A DNA stretch of 64,000 nt from Tessaracoccus coleopterorum. Lineage in GTDB: Bacteria > Actinomycetota > Actinomycetes > Propionibacteriales > Propionibacteriaceae. Positions 40,891 to 50,823 of this stretch are shown piece after piece. The notes under the pieces were generated by a model, which saw only the letters and a program-made list of their open reading frames with translations, did no database searches and was not told where the DNA came from. Where the stretch lies: NCBI RefSeq assembly GCF_011174705.1, contig NZ_JAANIJ010000001.1, positions 186,001 through 250,000 on the forward strand. Direction: 5' to 3'. A program made the position numbers and the translations under genes. Each line of letters starts with the position of its first letter. Position 1 is the stretch's first letter.

Positions 40891-41900
40891 TCAACGGCTC
40901 GGGCTCCCGATGCGCCCGGCGGACTCCCTCCAGATGAACTCCGGCAGCACCCCCTCTCGCCTGGCTTCCCGCCCTCGACGAGGTCGAACAACAACCCGAT
41001 GGCCGCCGATCCGACGGCGGTGAAGGGCTGCCTCACCGAGGCGAGCGGCACGGCCAGGTACGGGGCGAACTCGGTGTCGTCGTACCCGACGAGGGCGACT
41101 TCGTCGGGTACCGCGACGCCCAACTCCCCAGCCTCCGCAGCGCCCCCATGGCGACCGCATCGTTTGCGGCGACGACGGCGTCGATGCCGGGATCCAGCTC
41201 GAGCAGCGGGTCGATCCCCCGGTATCCGCCGGGGGCGTCCCAACCGACGGTGACGACCGGCCCGCGGGCATCCCCGGCGGCAGCCTCCCACCCTGCCGTC
41301 GCACGCGGGCCTCCAGCCAGTCGTCCGGGCCCGCCAGGTGCGCGATCCTGCGTCTCCCCGACGTCAGAAGCGCCTCGACGGCCTGCCGTACTCCCCCTGC
41401 GTTGTCGCCGTGGGCCCGCGCGAGGCCGTCCGGCACGGGGCCCTCGGCCACCACCGCCGTCGGCAGTTCGGAGGCGAACTCGCGCGCGAGCCCCAATGAG
41501 GGCTCCGACCATGCGATGACGACCGCGCCGTCGACACCGAGGCCGAGCAGATGTTCCCGGGCCGCGTCGAGGGTGGCCTGCCGGTCGTCACGGACGGTCA
41601 CCGTCGCGGTCGTGTACCCGCGGCTGACGGCCCCTCGTCGATGGCGAGCGAGGTCAGGTGCGGGCCGACCAGTGCCGCATGCACCCGGACGACGCCGATC
41701 ATCATGGAGTCGTTGCGGGCCAACGATCTGGCGGCCCGGCTGGGTCGGTAGCCCAGTTCATCGATGGCGGCCAGTACGCGTCGGGCGGTCTCCGCCCGCA
41801 CGAGCGACGGCTCGTTCAGGACGCGCGAAACGGTCTGGTAGGAGACGCCGGCCGCGGCCGCCACGTCCCGGATCGAGGGTCTGGCGTGTGCCCTCGGCAT
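40891..41900 (-). CDS. LacI-family transcriptional regulator (four frame breaks), likely arabinose repressor
   Basis: ATG 41900 gives MPRAHARPSIRDVAAAAGVSYQTVSRVLNEPSLVRAETARRVLAAIDELGYRPSRAARSLA, a textbook LacI helix-turn-helix with hinge. The sugar-binding part has DGAVVIAWSEPSLGLA, SGRRRIAHLAGPDDWLEARVR, GIDAVVAANDAVAMGALRRLG and PDEVALVGYDDTEFAPYLAVPLASVRQPFTAVG. Breaks lie near 41630, 41290, 41130 and 40970. About 340 residues. It sits directly upstream of araD on the same strand, with a palindrome in the gap, so L-arabinose or a related pentose is the probable inducer; this is inference from position. It starts 1 nt after the phosphatase gene. Confidence 0.92.
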
Positions 41901-41901
41901 G

Positions 41902-42675
41902 TCAGGACACGGGCCAGGTCTGCTGGGCGGTCATCCAACTCATCGTGTCGCGCGCCACCAGCAGCCCGCGCGACCTCGACAGGAGCGTGTACCCGACGCC
42001 GTCGAGTGTCCGCGCGACGCCGCCGTTCTCGGTGACCATGAGCGATCCCGCCAGGTGGTCCCAGGGACGCACGTGGTTGTAGTAGATGAAGTCGAACTCG
42101 CCCTCCAGCACGGACGGGTAGTCGAAGGCGCAGCAGAAGTGGCTCTTCACGACGGGGCTCAGGCGCCCACCCGCGTCGAACCCGGTCAGCTTCGAGCGCG
42201 ACGTCGCGCCGAGCGGCGGCCGGTCCACCCTCACCCTTCGGATGGGTTCTCCGTTGCAACGCACGCCCGCGCCGCGCTCCGCGACGTATCCGCGGCCCGT
42301 CATGGGCTGCCAGATCCATCCACGGGTGGTGACGCCGCCGCGCACCTCTGCAAGCATCACGCCGTGTTCATCCTTGCCGGAAACGAAGTTCCTGGTGCCG
42401 TCGATGGGATCGATGATGAAGGCGTGGTCGGCGTTGGCGACGCCCTTGAGCAGCGAAGGATCGGCGAACACACCCTCCTCACCGATGACAAGCGCGGAGG
42501 GGTGGGCAGCCTTGAGCAGCCGGGTGAGGAACGCCTCCGCCTCCCGGTCGGCCACGGTGACCAGATCACCCGGGCCCTTCTCCTCGATGTCACCACCGGA
42601 CAACTGCCGGAACCTCGGCGTGATCACCTCGGCGGCGGTGAGCTGCAACAGGCCCAGGATGTCGTCGGTGTCCAT
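41902..42675 (-). CDS. Inositol monophosphatase-family phosphatase (histidinol-phosphatase type)
   Basis: Intact, 257 codons. ATG 42675 is chosen over GTG 42684 because AAGGTGG lies at the right distance. MDTDDILGLLQLTAAEVITPRF leads to the metal motifs VTVADREAEAFLT, VIGEEGVFADP, FIIDPIDGTRNFVSG (DPxDGTxNF) and YYNHVRPWDHLAGSLMVTENGG (WDxAAG type). It removes phosphate from inositol phosphate, histidinol phosphate or a similar substrate. Actinobacterial HisN belongs here, but no his gene is nearby, so I leave the symbol empty. It lies between DUF3097 and the lacI-type gene and may be co-transcribed with them. Confidence 0.9.
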   Translation of the reverse strand: MDTDDILGLLQLTAAEVITPRFRQLSGGDIEEKGPGDLVTVADREAEAFLTRLLKAAHPSALVIGEEGVFADPSLLKGVANADHAFIIDPIDGTRNFVSGKDEHGVMLAEVRGGVTTRGWIWQPMTGRGYVAERGAGVRCNGEPIRRVRVDRPPLGATSRSKLTGFDAGGRLSPVVKSHFCCAFDYPSVLEGEFDFIYYNHVRPWDHLAGSLMVTENGGVARTLDGVGYTLLSRSRGLLVARDTMSWMTAQQTWPVS

Positions 42676-42707
42676 GGCATCCACCTTAGTGGCGAACGTC
42701 GCGGAGC

Positions 42708-43547
42708 TCAGTCGTCGGGCAGGTGGTCCTGGGTGACGAAGTCGATCAGGGTCTCAACCTTGGTGTTGAGCTGCGGCTCCAGGTCGCGCCAGGAGGTCAC
42801 CCGGGCCAGGATGGACTGCCAGCCGCGGGCGATGTCGGCCTGGTCGGCGTGCGGAAGCCCCAGCGCCTGCAGCGTGCCGAGCTTGAAGTCGACGTCACGC
42901 GGCACCGACGGCCACGCCTTCCTGCCGACGCGCTGGGGCGGACGGCCTGCCAGATGTCGATGAACTCGTGCCCCTCGATGAGTACCGTGTCGCGGTAGCC
43001 GGCCTGATAGACCTGCCTGGCGATGCGCGACTCCTTGCTGCCGGGAACGAGGTGGTCGACGAGCACACCGAGCCGGCGACCCGGCCCGGGAGCGAATTCC
43101 GCGACGATCGCGGGGAGGTCGTCGATGCCGCCGAGGAACTCGACGACAACCCCGACGTGGCGCAGGTCGTCACCCAGACCTTCTCGATCAGTTCGGCGTC
43201 GTGGCGGCCCTCGACGTAGATGCGGCTGGGAAGCGCCACCTTCGCCTTCACCGGCTGCTCGGACACCCGCGACCCGGAGGCTGTGTACCGCGGCTTGGCC
43301 GCACCGCCCGGAGCGGGGGCCGCAGCGCGACGGGCTCCCCTCCAGGAGGAAGCCGGCGCCGAGCGGCGCCCCCTGCGCTTCCCCTACGGTCCTCGAGGAG
43401 GACGATGCCGTTCTCCCAGCCGACGACCGCGCCGCAGAAGTCGTCGAACTCGACGACGAGGTCGAGTTCGACCGGCACGTCACGGGTCTGCTTGAGATGG
43501 GCCTTCTGCCAGCCGGCCGCCAGCACGTCCTTTGCGTATCGATCCAC
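42708..43547 (-). CDS. DUF3097 family protein (three frame breaks)
   Basis: GTG 43547 gives VDRYAKDVLAAGWQKAHLKQTRDVPVELDLVVEFDDFCGAVVGWENGIVLLEDR. After breaks near 43390 and 43300 comes VKAKVALPSRIYVEGRHDAELIEKVWGDDLRHVGVVVEFLGGIDDLPAIV, then RLGVLVDHLVPGSKESRIARQV, VLIEGHEFIDIWQAV and, after a break near 42930, VPRDVDFKLGTLQALGLPHADQADIARGWQSIL. The middle (IYVEGRHDAELIEKVWG, VLVDHLVPGSKES) has the look of a toprim-like acidic fold and defines DUF3097, found throughout Actinomycetota. Biochemical role unknown. About 280 residues. Confidence 0.84.
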
Positions 43548-43561
43548 GGTCAGCGAACCTA

Positions 43562-44372
43562 TCAGCGCAACTCGAGCTTCCGGCTGTACGACACCTGCGC
43601 CCAGCACATACCGGCGATCGCGACCGCGAACAGGGCCACGAACACGGCCAACGGCAGCACCGCGGCGTCGTTACCCATCGTGAAGATCGCGCCTAAGCCC
43701 CAGGTGAGGCTCACATCGGGGAACCGGCTGAGGTCGGCCATCGGCGGGATGAACAGAGCGATGACACCGATCACCTGCGTGGCGCCGTAGTACAGGAACC
43801 AGGTGAGCACCACACCCCGACGCCGGCCCGGTTGATCCAACTCTGGGAGCCGACGGTCGCGGCGAAGTAGAAGGGCGCGATCATCGAGAGCGGGTAGAGC
43901 AGGAGGGTGGCGACGATGAGCACGAGCAGCCAGGGGGCAGGGAGCCCAGAGCACGCAGGGCCTCCCCAGGGCGGCCATGGTCTCGGCCGGGGATGCGCCG
44001 CTGGTGGCGCCGGTGGCGATGTTGCCGGGGATCAGCAGCAGGAGCCCGAGCAGGACCCCAGCAGCGAGACCAGGTAGCTGTAGGTGGCCTTGACCCGGAA
44101 GATCGTGGCCGCCTTGACCGGCAGCGACGCCGTGAAGTATCCCGTGCGGGAGTAGCAGGAACGGTAGAAGTCGAGCGAGGTCAGCAGCGGCACGGCGAAC
44201 ATGAAGATCATCGCGGCCAGCACCGCCAGGACGGCCAGCACCATGTCGGTCGGCGCGGGCAGCAGCAGCGAGGCGCCGGTGAACGTGCCGACCAGCAGGG
44301 CGGCCCCAGCGTGAGCACGGCAGCCCAGCGCCAGGTGCGGAGCCATTCGTGCTTGAGGAGCATGGTGATCAT
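43562..44372 (-). CDS. ABC-2 type membrane protein, exporter permease (frame broken)
   Basis: ATG 44372 overlaps the ATPase stop (ATGA) and gives MITMLLKHEWLRTWRWAAVLTLG. Helices follow: TDMVLAVLAVLAAMIFMFAVPLLTSLDFYRSCYSRTGYFTASLPVKA, a stretch typical of bacterial permeases paired with GntR/YtrA-controlled ATPases, then VVLTWFLYYGATQVIGVIALFI and AAVLPLAVFVALFAVAIAGMCWA before the end SYSRKLELR. Breaks lie near 44310, 44055, 43935 and 43820. About 270 residues and six helices. With the adjacent ATPase it would export or sense a small hydrophobic or cell-wall-active compound; the cargo is unknown. Confidence 0.8.
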
Positions 44373-45059
44373 CGGTAGACCTCCCGGAAGAGTGCGTCAA
44401 TGGACAGGCCGTGCTCCGCGCGCAGGTCGTCGACCTCGCCGCTGAGCTGGATGCGGCCGTAGCGCATGAAGGCAACGCCGTCGAGGATGGGCTCCAGGTC
44501 GTGGATCAGGTGCGTGGAGATCACGACGAGGGCCTCGGGGTCGAGGTCGCGGATGATGGCCTGCAGCAGCACCTCGCGGGCCGCGGGGTCGACGCCCGAG
44601 ATGGGCTCGTCGAGCAGGTACACCTTGGCGCGGCGCGACATGGCGAGCGCGATCTGCCCTTCTCCCGCATCCCCTTCGAGAGGGTCGAGAGCTTGCGCGC
44701 GGGATCGAGCCCGAAGAAGCCGATCAGGTCGCGGGCCTTGTCCTCCGAGAAGTCGGAGAAGAAGTCGCGGTACATGCCGATGCAGGCGTCGAGGCTGGCG
44801 CCGTCGGGGAGGAAACTGGCGTCGGCAGGAACGACACCTGCGCCTTCGTCTCCGGCCCAGGGGTCGACCCGTTGACTAGGACCGATCCCTGGTACCGGGT
44901 CAGCGCGCCGGCGATGACCTTGAGCAGGGTCGTCTTCCCGCAGCCGTTCTCGCCGAGCAGGCCGACGATCTGGCCGCCGCCGAGCTCAAGGTCGAGTCCG
45001 TTGAGGGCCCTGAACTTCCCGTAATCCTTCACGAGCCCGCTGATCGCGATCGCGCTCAT
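44369..45059 (-). CDS. ABC transporter ATP-binding protein (two frame breaks)
   Basis: ATG 45059, overlapping the gntR stop, gives MSAIAISGLVKDYGKFRALNGLDLELGGGQIVGLLGENGCGKTTLLKVIAG with Walker A GENGCGKTT. After a break near 44830: YRDFFSDFSEDKARDLIGFFGLDPARKLSTLSKGM, where the ABC signature is the degenerate LSKGM seen in bacitracin- and YtrB-type ATPases. After a break near 44655: ALAMSRRAKVYLLDEPISGVDPAAREVLL (Walker B) and VVISTHLIHDLEPILDGVAFM (switch His). It ends IDALFREVYR. About 231 residues. It is the middle gene of gntR-ATPase-permease. Confidence 0.92.
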
Positions 45060-45432
45060 GCGATTCCTCCTTCCGTGGCGGTGTGCCACTGCGTGCCAAG
45101 AAGTTCCCTGGCTGCGCCGAGGCTCATACCGAGCCCCTGTGCGCGACGTGCGTACTGGGTGGCGACCTCTGCCGCGAGGCTCGCCCGTGCCTCGTCGATG
45201 ACGTCGGCCTCGTCTGTGACGAACCGCCCGGTGGTGCGTTCGGACCGGCTGAGGCCCATGCGGTCGAGTTCGGCGAGTGCCCGTTGGACCGTGTTGGGGT
45301 TGACCCTCAGGTCGAGGGCGAGGTCGCGGACGCCCGGGATGCGGACCCCGGGGGCCCAGTCCCCACGACGATGCGGCGCGTGAACTCGTCGACGAGCTGC
45401 AGCCAGATCGGACTGCTCGGATCGAACTCCAT
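45056..45432 (-). CDS. GntR-family regulator, YtrA subfamily (one frame break)
   Basis: ATG 45432 gives MEFDPSSPIWLQLVDEFTRRIVVG; after one missing base near 45360 comes PGVRIPGVRDLALDLRVNPNTVQRALAELDRMGLSRSERTTGRFVTDE, a complete GntR winged helix. The C-terminal part is short (ARASLAAEVATQYARRAQGLGMSLGAARELL), as in the YtrA group that lacks a large ligand domain. About 126 residues. Such regulators repress an ABC exporter until cell-envelope stress or an antibiotic appears. A perfect dyad overlapping its own promoter (45453-45472) is the expected operator. The stop overlaps the ATPase start. Confidence 0.93.
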
Positions 45433-45452
45433 CCCACCGCCTCCTGTGTCGT

Positions 45453-45472
45453 TGTATTAGGTGCTTAATACA
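45453..45472. promoter_or_regulatory. GntR/YtrA operator
   Basis: TGTATTA-N6-TAATACA is a perfect dyad with 7-bp arms. It lies 21 bp upstream of the gntR ATG and covers the predicted -10 edge and transcription start, an ideal place for autorepression by the encoded regulator. Confidence 0.75.
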
Positions 45473-45497
45473 TTAGGACAATAGGGGAGGCCGTCAA
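45470..45497 (-). promoter_or_regulatory. Predicted promoter of the gntR-ABC operon
   Basis: On the minus strand TTGACG (45497-45492) and TAATGT (45475-45470) are spaced by 16 nt, close to the housekeeping sigma consensus. The operator dyad begins inside the -10 element. Confidence 0.65.
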
Positions 45498-45529
45498 GGA
45501 GTCGGGAGCGACGGCGGAGGAGGGACCGC

Positions 45530-46711
45530 TCAGTCGAGCAGGTCGCGGATGACGCCGTCGGCGAGCAGCCTCGCGCCGGGGGTCACCCGGAGCCGGTCGC
45601 CGGCACGTTCGAGCATGCCCTCTGCGATGAGGCCGGGGACGCGACCGGCCTCCGACGCGGTGAGCACGTCCGCGGGCATCCCTCGCGTAGGCGCAACTCG
45701 AGCAGCACGCGCTCCACCCGCCGCTGATCGAGGTCCAGGACCTCGCGCGCCAGCGCGGGCGAGTGCCCCTCGGCCAGGGCGGCCGCATAGCTGCGGGGAT
45801 GCTTGCGGTTCCAGAACCGCACCCCGCCGATGTGCGAGTGCGCTCCGGGCCGATCCCCCACCAGTCGGCTCCCCGCCAGTAGGCGAGGTTGTGCCTGCAC
45901 TCCCCACCCGGGCGGGCCCAGTTGCTCACCTCATAGTTGTCGAACCCAGGGAGGCGAGCACCCTCTCCGCCATCAGGTACTTGTCGGCCAGGTCGTCGTC
46001 ATCGGGCATCGGCACCTCACCTCGACGCACCTGCATGGCGAGCCGTGTGCCCTCCTCGACGATCAGGGAGTAGGCGCTGACATGGTCGACCGGGGTGCCG
46101 GTGACCGCGTCGAGGCTTGTGGCCCAGTCGTCGAGGCTCTCCCCGGTGTTCCGTAGATGAGATCGAGGCTGACGTGTTCGAAGCCCGCGTCGCGGGCCCA
46201 ACCGGCGGCCGCCAGGCCGCGTTCGGGCTGTGTCCGCGTTCGAGGACCTGCAGCACGCGCGGCACCACCGATTGGAGGCCGAGCGAGATCCTGGTGAAGC
46301 CATGCTCACGCAGGGCAGTGAGGTAGGCGGGGTGACCGTCTCGGGGTTGGCCTCCGTGGTCACCTCCGCGCCGGGGGCCAACTCGAAGCGCTCGGAGATG
46401 GCGGCGAGGATGCCCGCGAGGTCGGGTTCGGGCAGCCACGTCGGGGTGCCTCCACCGAAGAACACGGTCTCGACAGGCCTCGAGCCGAGCTGCGCCGCGG
46501 CGAGGTCGAGCTCGGAGCGGACGGCCTGCAGGTATGAGGAGGAGGCCCCGTCTCCTGCCTCCCCGGGGTGTAGGTGTTGAAGTCGCAGTAGCCGCAACGG
46601 ATGCGGCAGAACGGCACATGCACATAGAGGGACAACGGTGCCTCCGACACGAGCGCCTCCCGGGGAGGGCTCCGTCGAGGGGGCGGGTTCGCCGTCTGGA
46701 AGTTGGGCCAC
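45530..46711 (-). CDS. hemW: Radical SAM heme chaperone HemW (many frame breaks)
   Basis: GTG 46711 gives [17 protein letters not shown]; after breaks near 46670 and 46560 the chain reads [26 protein letters not shown], the CxxxCxYC iron-sulfur motif. Then [90 protein letters not shown] and the HemW C-terminal domain [18 protein letters not shown] ... [14 protein letters not shown]. It ends [12 protein letters not shown]. Breaks also occur near 46335, 46215, 46150, 45945, 45845 and 45680. About 395 residues. HemW inserts heme into respiratory enzymes rather than acting as HemN. It is divergent from the binding-protein gene at 46784. Confidence 0.92.
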
Positions 46712-46783
46712 CCCGCAAGCTTACGGGGGCACCGGGGAAGGCGCCCCTCGCGTCGGGAGCCGGATCGTGCGAAGGTAAGGTCC

Positions 46784-48105
46784 ATGAACGTATCGCGGCG
46801 CACGCTGCTGTGCACCGGCGGCGGCCTCGCTGCGGCGGCGACACTGGCCGCCTGCGGTACCGCGGGCCCGTCCCGGGTGCCGCGCCACTCGTGACGCCTT
46901 CGCCCGGCGTCGAGGTCGCGGCCGGGCAGGCCGCGGTGGGCAAGCTGGCCGCGTCGGCGCCGCTTCAGAGCTGGTACCACGAGTACGGCGAGGTGGGTGT
47001 CCGGGCCGCCGTCGAGCGCTACGCCGCCACCTACCCCGGTTGTGATGTGTCGGTGCGCTGGACCCGGGCGACTACGACTCGGTCCTCGCGGCCCAACTGC
47101 TCACAAACGAGGCGCCCGACGTGTTCGAGGTGGAGCAGGGCGGCACGCTCGACATGATCCGCTCCGGGCAACTGGCCGACCTGACCGAACTGATCGGCGA
47201 CCGCGTCTCGGAGTTCAATCCGTCGGTGATGCAGCGGTTCACCTTCGAGGGCAGGATCTACGGGATCCCCCAGACGATCGACACCCAACTGCTCTACTAC
47301 CGGCCTTCGCTGCTCGAGGCCGCCGGGGTTGCGCCCCCGTAACCTTCGAGCAGTTGGTGACGGCGGCGACCGCCGTGACCAGGTCGACCGGGGTGGGCGG
47401 TTTCTTCGCCGGGAACGACGGCGGTGTCGGCGCGCTCGGCCCGCTGCTCATCTGGGCCTCCGGGAGCGATCAGCTCACGGCCGACCGGAGCGCCGTCGCG
47501 TTCCTCGGCGACCCTTCTACGCGGCGCTGACGGCGTACCGCGACTTCCTCCAGTCGGGTGCGATGGTCCGCACCGCGTCGGGTGACTGGCACGAGGGCAC
47601 CGCGTTTGCGGGCGGTGAGGCGGCCATGCAGTGGGGCGGCCTCTGGTCGCTTCCCGACATGCAGACCGCATGGGGAGACGACGTCGCGGTGCTGCCCTTC
47701 CCCGCGATCGGCCGCCACGGTAGGCCGGCCGTTCCGTTCGGCGCGTTCGGCGCATGCGTCGCAGCGAGCGGTACCAACCTCGAGGCGGCGAAGGACTACG
47801 TCCGCTGGCTCTGGATGGACCGCGAGGACTACCAACTCGACTTCTCCGATTCCTACGGCACCCACATTCCAGCCAAGCCCTCATTGGAGGCCGATGCGAC
47901 GAAGCTCGCGGCGGGCCCGGGCAGGGCAGCGGCCCGATTCGTCTCCGATCACGGTTTCGCGAGCAACATCATGTGGTCGGGCGCGCTCGGCGACGCCTAC
48001 GCGACTGCGGTGGGCGCCGTGCTCCTGGACGGCGCGGAGCCGGTGGCCGCGTTCGCCGAGTTCGAGGCGGCGGCCGGGATCGAGCTGGCACTCCTCAAGG
48101 GTTGA
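46784..48105 (+). CDS. Orphan sugar ABC transporter substrate-binding protein (four frame breaks)
   Basis: ATG 46784 behind AAGGTAAGG gives MNVSRRTLLCTGGGLAAAATLAACG, a twin-arginine type signal (SRRTLL) with a lipobox AAC. After breaks near 46880 and 47070: GVRAAVERYAATYPGCDVSVRW, QLLTNEAPDVFEVEQGGTLDMIRSGQLADL and FTFEGRIYGIPQTIDTQLLYYRPSLLEAAGV. After breaks near 47335 and 47510: EGTAFAGGEAAMQWGGLWSLPDM and VPFGAFGACVAASGTNLEAAKDYVRWLWM, the family 1 fold. About 440 residues. No permease or ATPase gene is next to it, so its partner transporter lies elsewhere or it serves one of the other systems. Confidence 0.88.
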
Positions 48106-48345
48106 CCCGCCCACGGGCGCCTCACGCTCCGATCGACGACGATGGCGACCGCCGCAGCGGTAGAGATTCATGGCCCGCGGAAGGCCGTCCCCGAAGAGCA
48201 GAAGACGCCTGACGCTGGGTCCTGTCATGTGCAGGGACATCGCTGACAGTTCTGGGGGTCTCGGTCCTGACGCTCGGGCTCGATCCTCTGGGTCGGGGTG
48301 ATCGTCGGGAGGGCCACCTTCGGGCGCGTGCGGCAGACTTGGGTC

Positions 48346-50821
48346 GTGCCAGAACTCGGAGAGCTCGTCGCGGACGGCTGCGGCCTCCCCTTCGCCGCGG
48401 CGACCGGCGCGCTCCGGGAGGCTCTGCTCACGCGGGGCGTGGCCGTGGTCGAGGCGCCCCCGGAACGGGAAAGACCACCCTCGCCCCGCCGTTGGTGGCC
48501 GCCACCCTTCCCGGGCGTGTGATCGTCACCCAGCCGCGGCGGGTCGCCGCACGGGCCGCCGCCCGGCGGCTCGCGACCCTCACCCGGACCCGGCTCGGGG
48601 ACGTGGTCGGGTTCACCGTGCGCGGCGAGCGGGTGCTGGGGCCCGACGCCCGGATCGAAATGGTGACCCCAGGCGTGCTGCTGCGTCGCCTCCTGCGCGA
48701 CCCTGCCCTCGACGGCGTCGGCGCCGTCATCCTCGACGAGGTGCACGAACGCGGGCTGGACACCGATCTGCTGGTGGGGCTCCTGGGAGAGGTGCGGGAG
48801 CTCCGCGATGACCTGGCCGTCGTCGCGATGTCGGCCACCGCTGACGCGCAGCGTTTCGCCGCGCTGCTCGGCACCGCCGACGATCCGGCCCCGTGGTCGG
48901 GGTGCCGGCCGTGGCGCATCCGCTTGAGGAACGATTCTCCCCGGCCCGTTCCCCCTCGATGCCGGCGGCGTCACGCGACCCTTCCTCAGCCACGTCGCCG
49001 AGGTGGCCGCCGGGCCTTCGAGGAGCGGCCGGGCGACGGCGACGTGCTGGTGTTCCTGCCGGGCGTGCACGAGGTGCGCGTCGTGGCCGAGCGGCTCCGC
49101 GGGTCGGTGCCGGCCGAGGTACTCGAACTGCACGGTCAGGTTGGACCACGTGAGCAGGACCGCGCCATCGCGGGCCGCGGTGCGGGAGAGCGGCCACGGA
49201 TTGTGGTGTCGACCAACCTGGCCGAATCGTCCGTCACCGTCGACGGGGTGCGGGTGGTCGTCGACTCGGGGCTGTCCAGGGAACCCGCCGCGATGCGGCA
49301 CGCTCGATGACCGGCCTCGTGACGGTGCGGTGTGCCCGGTCCTCCGCCGACCAGCGGGCCGGTCGCGCCGCCCGCCAGAGCGCCGGAGTGGTGTGGCGCT
49401 GCTACGACGATCAGACCTACGCCGGGCTGCGCCCGCAGGTGACCCGGAGTTGCAGGCCGCCGACCTGACGGGGGCGCTGCTGACCCTTGCGGCATGGGGG
49501 CTCCGCGTGGAGAGGGCCTCGCTCTGCCCTCTCCACTGCCTGCGGCGGCGGTCCGGGACGACGAGGATGTGCTGCGCGCGCTCGGGGCCGTCGACGCGAC
49601 TGGCCGGGTGACCGCCGCGGGCCGCCGGCTGGCCGACATCCCTGCCGCCCCGCGGTGGGCGAGGGCGCTGTTGGACGCCGCGCCCCTCGTCGGTGGTCGC
49701 GCCGCGGCCGAGGCTGTGGCGGCCGTCGAGCTGGGCATCCGGGGCGACCTGGCGCGCGAGCTCTCCACGCTCCGCCGGGGCGGCACGCCGGAAGCCCGAC
49801 GCTGGCGTCGGGAGGCGGACCGGCTCGGGCGGCTCACCCCACCGGGCGGGGCCGCTCGGCCCCATCGGCGCGGTCGTCGTGCTCGCGCTTCCCGAGCGGG
49901 TCGCGAGGAGGGTCGGCAACGCGTACCTGTTGGCCTCGGGCACCCGCGCGGCCGCTCCGGCTGAGCTTGCCGACAGCGAATGGCTCGCGGTGGCGGAGGT
50001 GGGCAGGGCGTCCGGGAACTTGGCGGCCGGGACCGGCGCAGTGATCCGTTCGGGCGCCCCGATCGACGAGGCGACCGCGAGGCTCGCGTCCCACCTCCTC
50101 ATCGATGAGGTGAGAGGCGAACTCGTCGACGGCAGGCTCCGCGCCCGTCGCGTCACCGCGCTCGGTGCCATCGAGTTGACCTCGACGCCCGTGCCCGCGC
50201 GGGAACTGGGCCCCGGCGCCGTGCGCGCGGTCGTCGACGAGCAGGGCCTCGGGGTGATCGGCTGGTCAACCGCCGCGGACGCCCTGCGCCGCAGGATGGC
50301 CCTGCTACACCGGGTGCTGGGAGTGCGCTGGCCCGACGTGTCCGACGGTGCCCTGCTGGCCCGCCTCGACGAGTGGCTCGGGCCCGAACTGGCGGCGGCA
50401 GCACTGAGCGGCCGGTTGGCTGGCATCGAGCTCACCACGCCGCTGCGCAGGCTGCTGCCCTGGCCGGAGGCGGGCCGCCTCGACGAGCTGGCACCCGAAC
50501 GGCTCACCGTGCCGAGCGGCTCGCGGATCCGGCTCGACTACCCGCACCATGACGGGGACGGGCCGGTGGTCGTGGCGGTGAAGCTGCAGGAGTGCTTCGG
50601 GCTCGCGGCCTCGCCCGGCTGGCCGACGGAGCGGCCGAGGTGGTGTTCCACCTGCTCTCGCCCGCGGGCGGCCGTTGGCGATCACCGCAGACCTGGCGTC
50701 GTTCTGGTCGGGGCCGTACGCCCAGGTGCGCTCCGAGATGCGCGGACGCTACCCGAAGCACCCATGGCCGGAGGATCCGTGGACGGCACCCGCCACGGCG
50801 CGGACCAGGCCGCGCCGCTAG
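48346..50821 (+). CDS. hrpB: ATP-dependent helicase HrpB (many frame breaks)
   Basis: DEAH/RHA-type helicase of about 825 residues. GTG 48346 gives [39 protein letters not shown]. After a break near 48465 comes [38 protein letters not shown] (Walker A), then [40 protein letters not shown] (DEVH) and [14 protein letters not shown]. After breaks near 48890 and 48945: [16 protein letters not shown] and [31 protein letters not shown]. The HrpB_C domain includes [34 protein letters not shown] and, past breaks near 50630 and 50680, [27 protein letters not shown]. Role in RNA processing is unproven. It is convergent with lepA, 2 nt apart. Confidence 0.92.
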
Positions 50822-50823
50822 CA

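Noticed and set aside
48106..48345. Possible gene or riboswitch between the orphan binding protein and hrpB
   Set aside because: Only a short nested inverted repeat (CTGTC ... GACAG near 48226-48253) is visible; no coding pattern, known aptamer or clear promoter can be supported.
48225..50507. Minus-strand open frame of 760 codons
   Set aside because: It lies opposite hrpB, whose helicase motifs are clear. The composition (runs of Arg, Ser, Pro, Ala) is that of the complementary frame of a GC-rich gene, and it has no recognisable domain.
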